Assembly (NCBI RefSeq): GCF_000224145.3 | Contig: NC_020167.2 | Location: 3,773,027-3,837,026 of the forward strand | Length of the DNA: 64,000 nucleotides | From: Ciona intestinalis | Lineage: Eukaryota > Chordata > Ascidiacea > Phlebobranchia > Cionidae | Reading direction: 5' to 3' | In this document: positions 63,147-64,000 of the stretch, piece after piece | Layout: the number at the start of each line of letters is the position of its first letter | How positions within the stretch are numbered: the first letter of the stretch is position 1 | The notes under the pieces: generated by a model | Databases searched by the model: none | What the model was told of the DNA's origin: nothing | The model's input: only the letters and a program-made list of their open reading frames with translations | Program-made: the position numbers and the translations under genes

Positions 63147-64000
63147 GTAATTGGCACCTAACCACTCCTAATTATAACGCAGTAGCATTCCTTAAACGAT
63201 TTTATAACAAAACGTACTTTTATACATAAAAGTATGTCAATGCGCTATAAAACTTTGACACCTCACCTATTATAACCGAATCAAATTCAGAGTGATCAAA
63301 GGCTTTAGTAGATATTTCGCATATCACTTGCTAACTGACTTAAGACTACTGCTCGAAATAATTCCCATAACTTAATGTTATTATGGTTTTAGGTTTGGTA
63401 GCTTTGTTGTATCGAATGTTGGGCTAAGCCATAGATTGCAGTTAATTGAAATGTCAGGGCTAACGTCAAAGAAACCGAGCCGCTAAACTTTTAACGCAAG
63501 AGATCCGTATATGGATCGGTTAAAATCTGTATGGCCATAATTCTGTTGCCGCTTGTGTGGCATTACTTGGTAGTTCCTATTCGAGTGTTGTAGGTCTCTC
63601 AGGTTACTTGCTTTTGGGTCAAAGGTGTATGTGACTGGTTGTTACGTACGATATTTTCAAATTTGCTCTGAGTGCTGACAGTTTCTACCTGCCCAGTGGC
63701 GTTTAGACCAACAACAAACCGCAATTCGTCAGACACATTGACGTTGCATTTAACCAGGATCTGGTCTCTTTGTGTGTGTCGAAATGTTGGCAATGGCGCA
63801 AGCTACAGTGCAGTGCAACAGCTTTGACGTTATCGCATTTCTGATCGACTTGGTGTTTTTCACGGTCGTAGTTGTTCCTAAAACTGGGCATGTCGCTCTG
63901 ATTTGTTACTTCAAAGATTTTTAAATCAACTTGGGGTTTTAGATCCAGACGATATACAAGACGAATAGCTTCAATGTCCGCTTTCGAGTCATATTAAGAA
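63147..64000 (+). other. Start of the next intron of the MID-like gene
   Basis: After the donor at 63147 no B-box or other TRIM exon is visible to the window end. Small minus-strand frames at 63599-63891 show no recognisable motif. Treated as intron. Confidence 0.5.

Overview
This looks like nuclear DNA of a tunicate, most likely a Ciona-type ascidian. The reasons are AT-rich sequence, small exons with short GT-AG introns, polyadenylation signals that overlap stop codons, tRNA-derived SINEs and MITEs in the introns, and a nested polycystin-like/fibrinogen-like gene pair with the layout of the Ciona self-sterility (s/v-Themis) genes. The species call is an inference. Exons were joined by hand from splice signals and reading phase. 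The joined frames close exactly for the neurobeachin, mab-21, SRD5A3, lipase and minus-strand polycystin-like models.

Region 1 (419-28720, +): the 3' two thirds of a neurobeachin/LRBA gene, 41 exons and about 2184 residues. It runs from the DUF4704 region through an acidic linker, DUF1088, PH-BEACH and BEACH to C-terminal WD40 repeats. The gene starts upstream of the window. A 5.7-kb intron between the two halves of the PH-BEACH coding region holds a complete mab-21-like gene on the opposite strand (16180-18248, 7 exons, 354 aa). The human paralogues show the same arrangement (MAB21L1 in NBEA, MAB21L2 in LRBA), so the nest probably predates the vertebrate duplication.

Region 2 (30552-38373, -): an SRD5A3/polyprenol-reductase-like gene (5 exons, 299 aa) and an acid-lipase-family gene (7 exons, 608 aa, with an unusual N-terminal extension of about 218 aa). 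A small unrecognised single-exon reading frame follows at 39026-39427 (-).

Region 3 (39825-56572): two polycystin-1-like receptors converge tail to tail and share an almost identical exon plan: signal peptide, large REJ-like ectodomain, GPS/GAIN-like cysteine module, TM1, PLAT, TM2-TM5, short basic tail. Neither has the C-terminal polycystin channel half. The minus-strand copy has a 1.3-kb first intron that contains, on the plus strand, a fibrinogen-domain gene. This is the s-Themis/v-Themis architecture, in which a sperm receptor and an egg-coat ligand are locked in one haplotype. The fibrinogen gene shows one clear frame break in a T10 run and a second probable one. The plus-strand receptor has a first intron of only 155 bp and no nested ligand, and it contains a 50-N assembly gap.

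Region 4 (56573-64000): a gene-poor 4.5-kb interval with several CRE-like sites, then the 5' end of a MID1/MID2-like TRIM E3 ligase. It has a 19-nt coding exon 1 and a 1000-nt exon 2 with a Ser-rich extension plus RING finger, and it continues past the window. Repeats include two hAT-type MITEs with 8-bp duplications, a TAGTAGGG-terminal MITE family (at least five copies), another hAT-like MITE pair, a SINE family and a G12...C18 palindrome.
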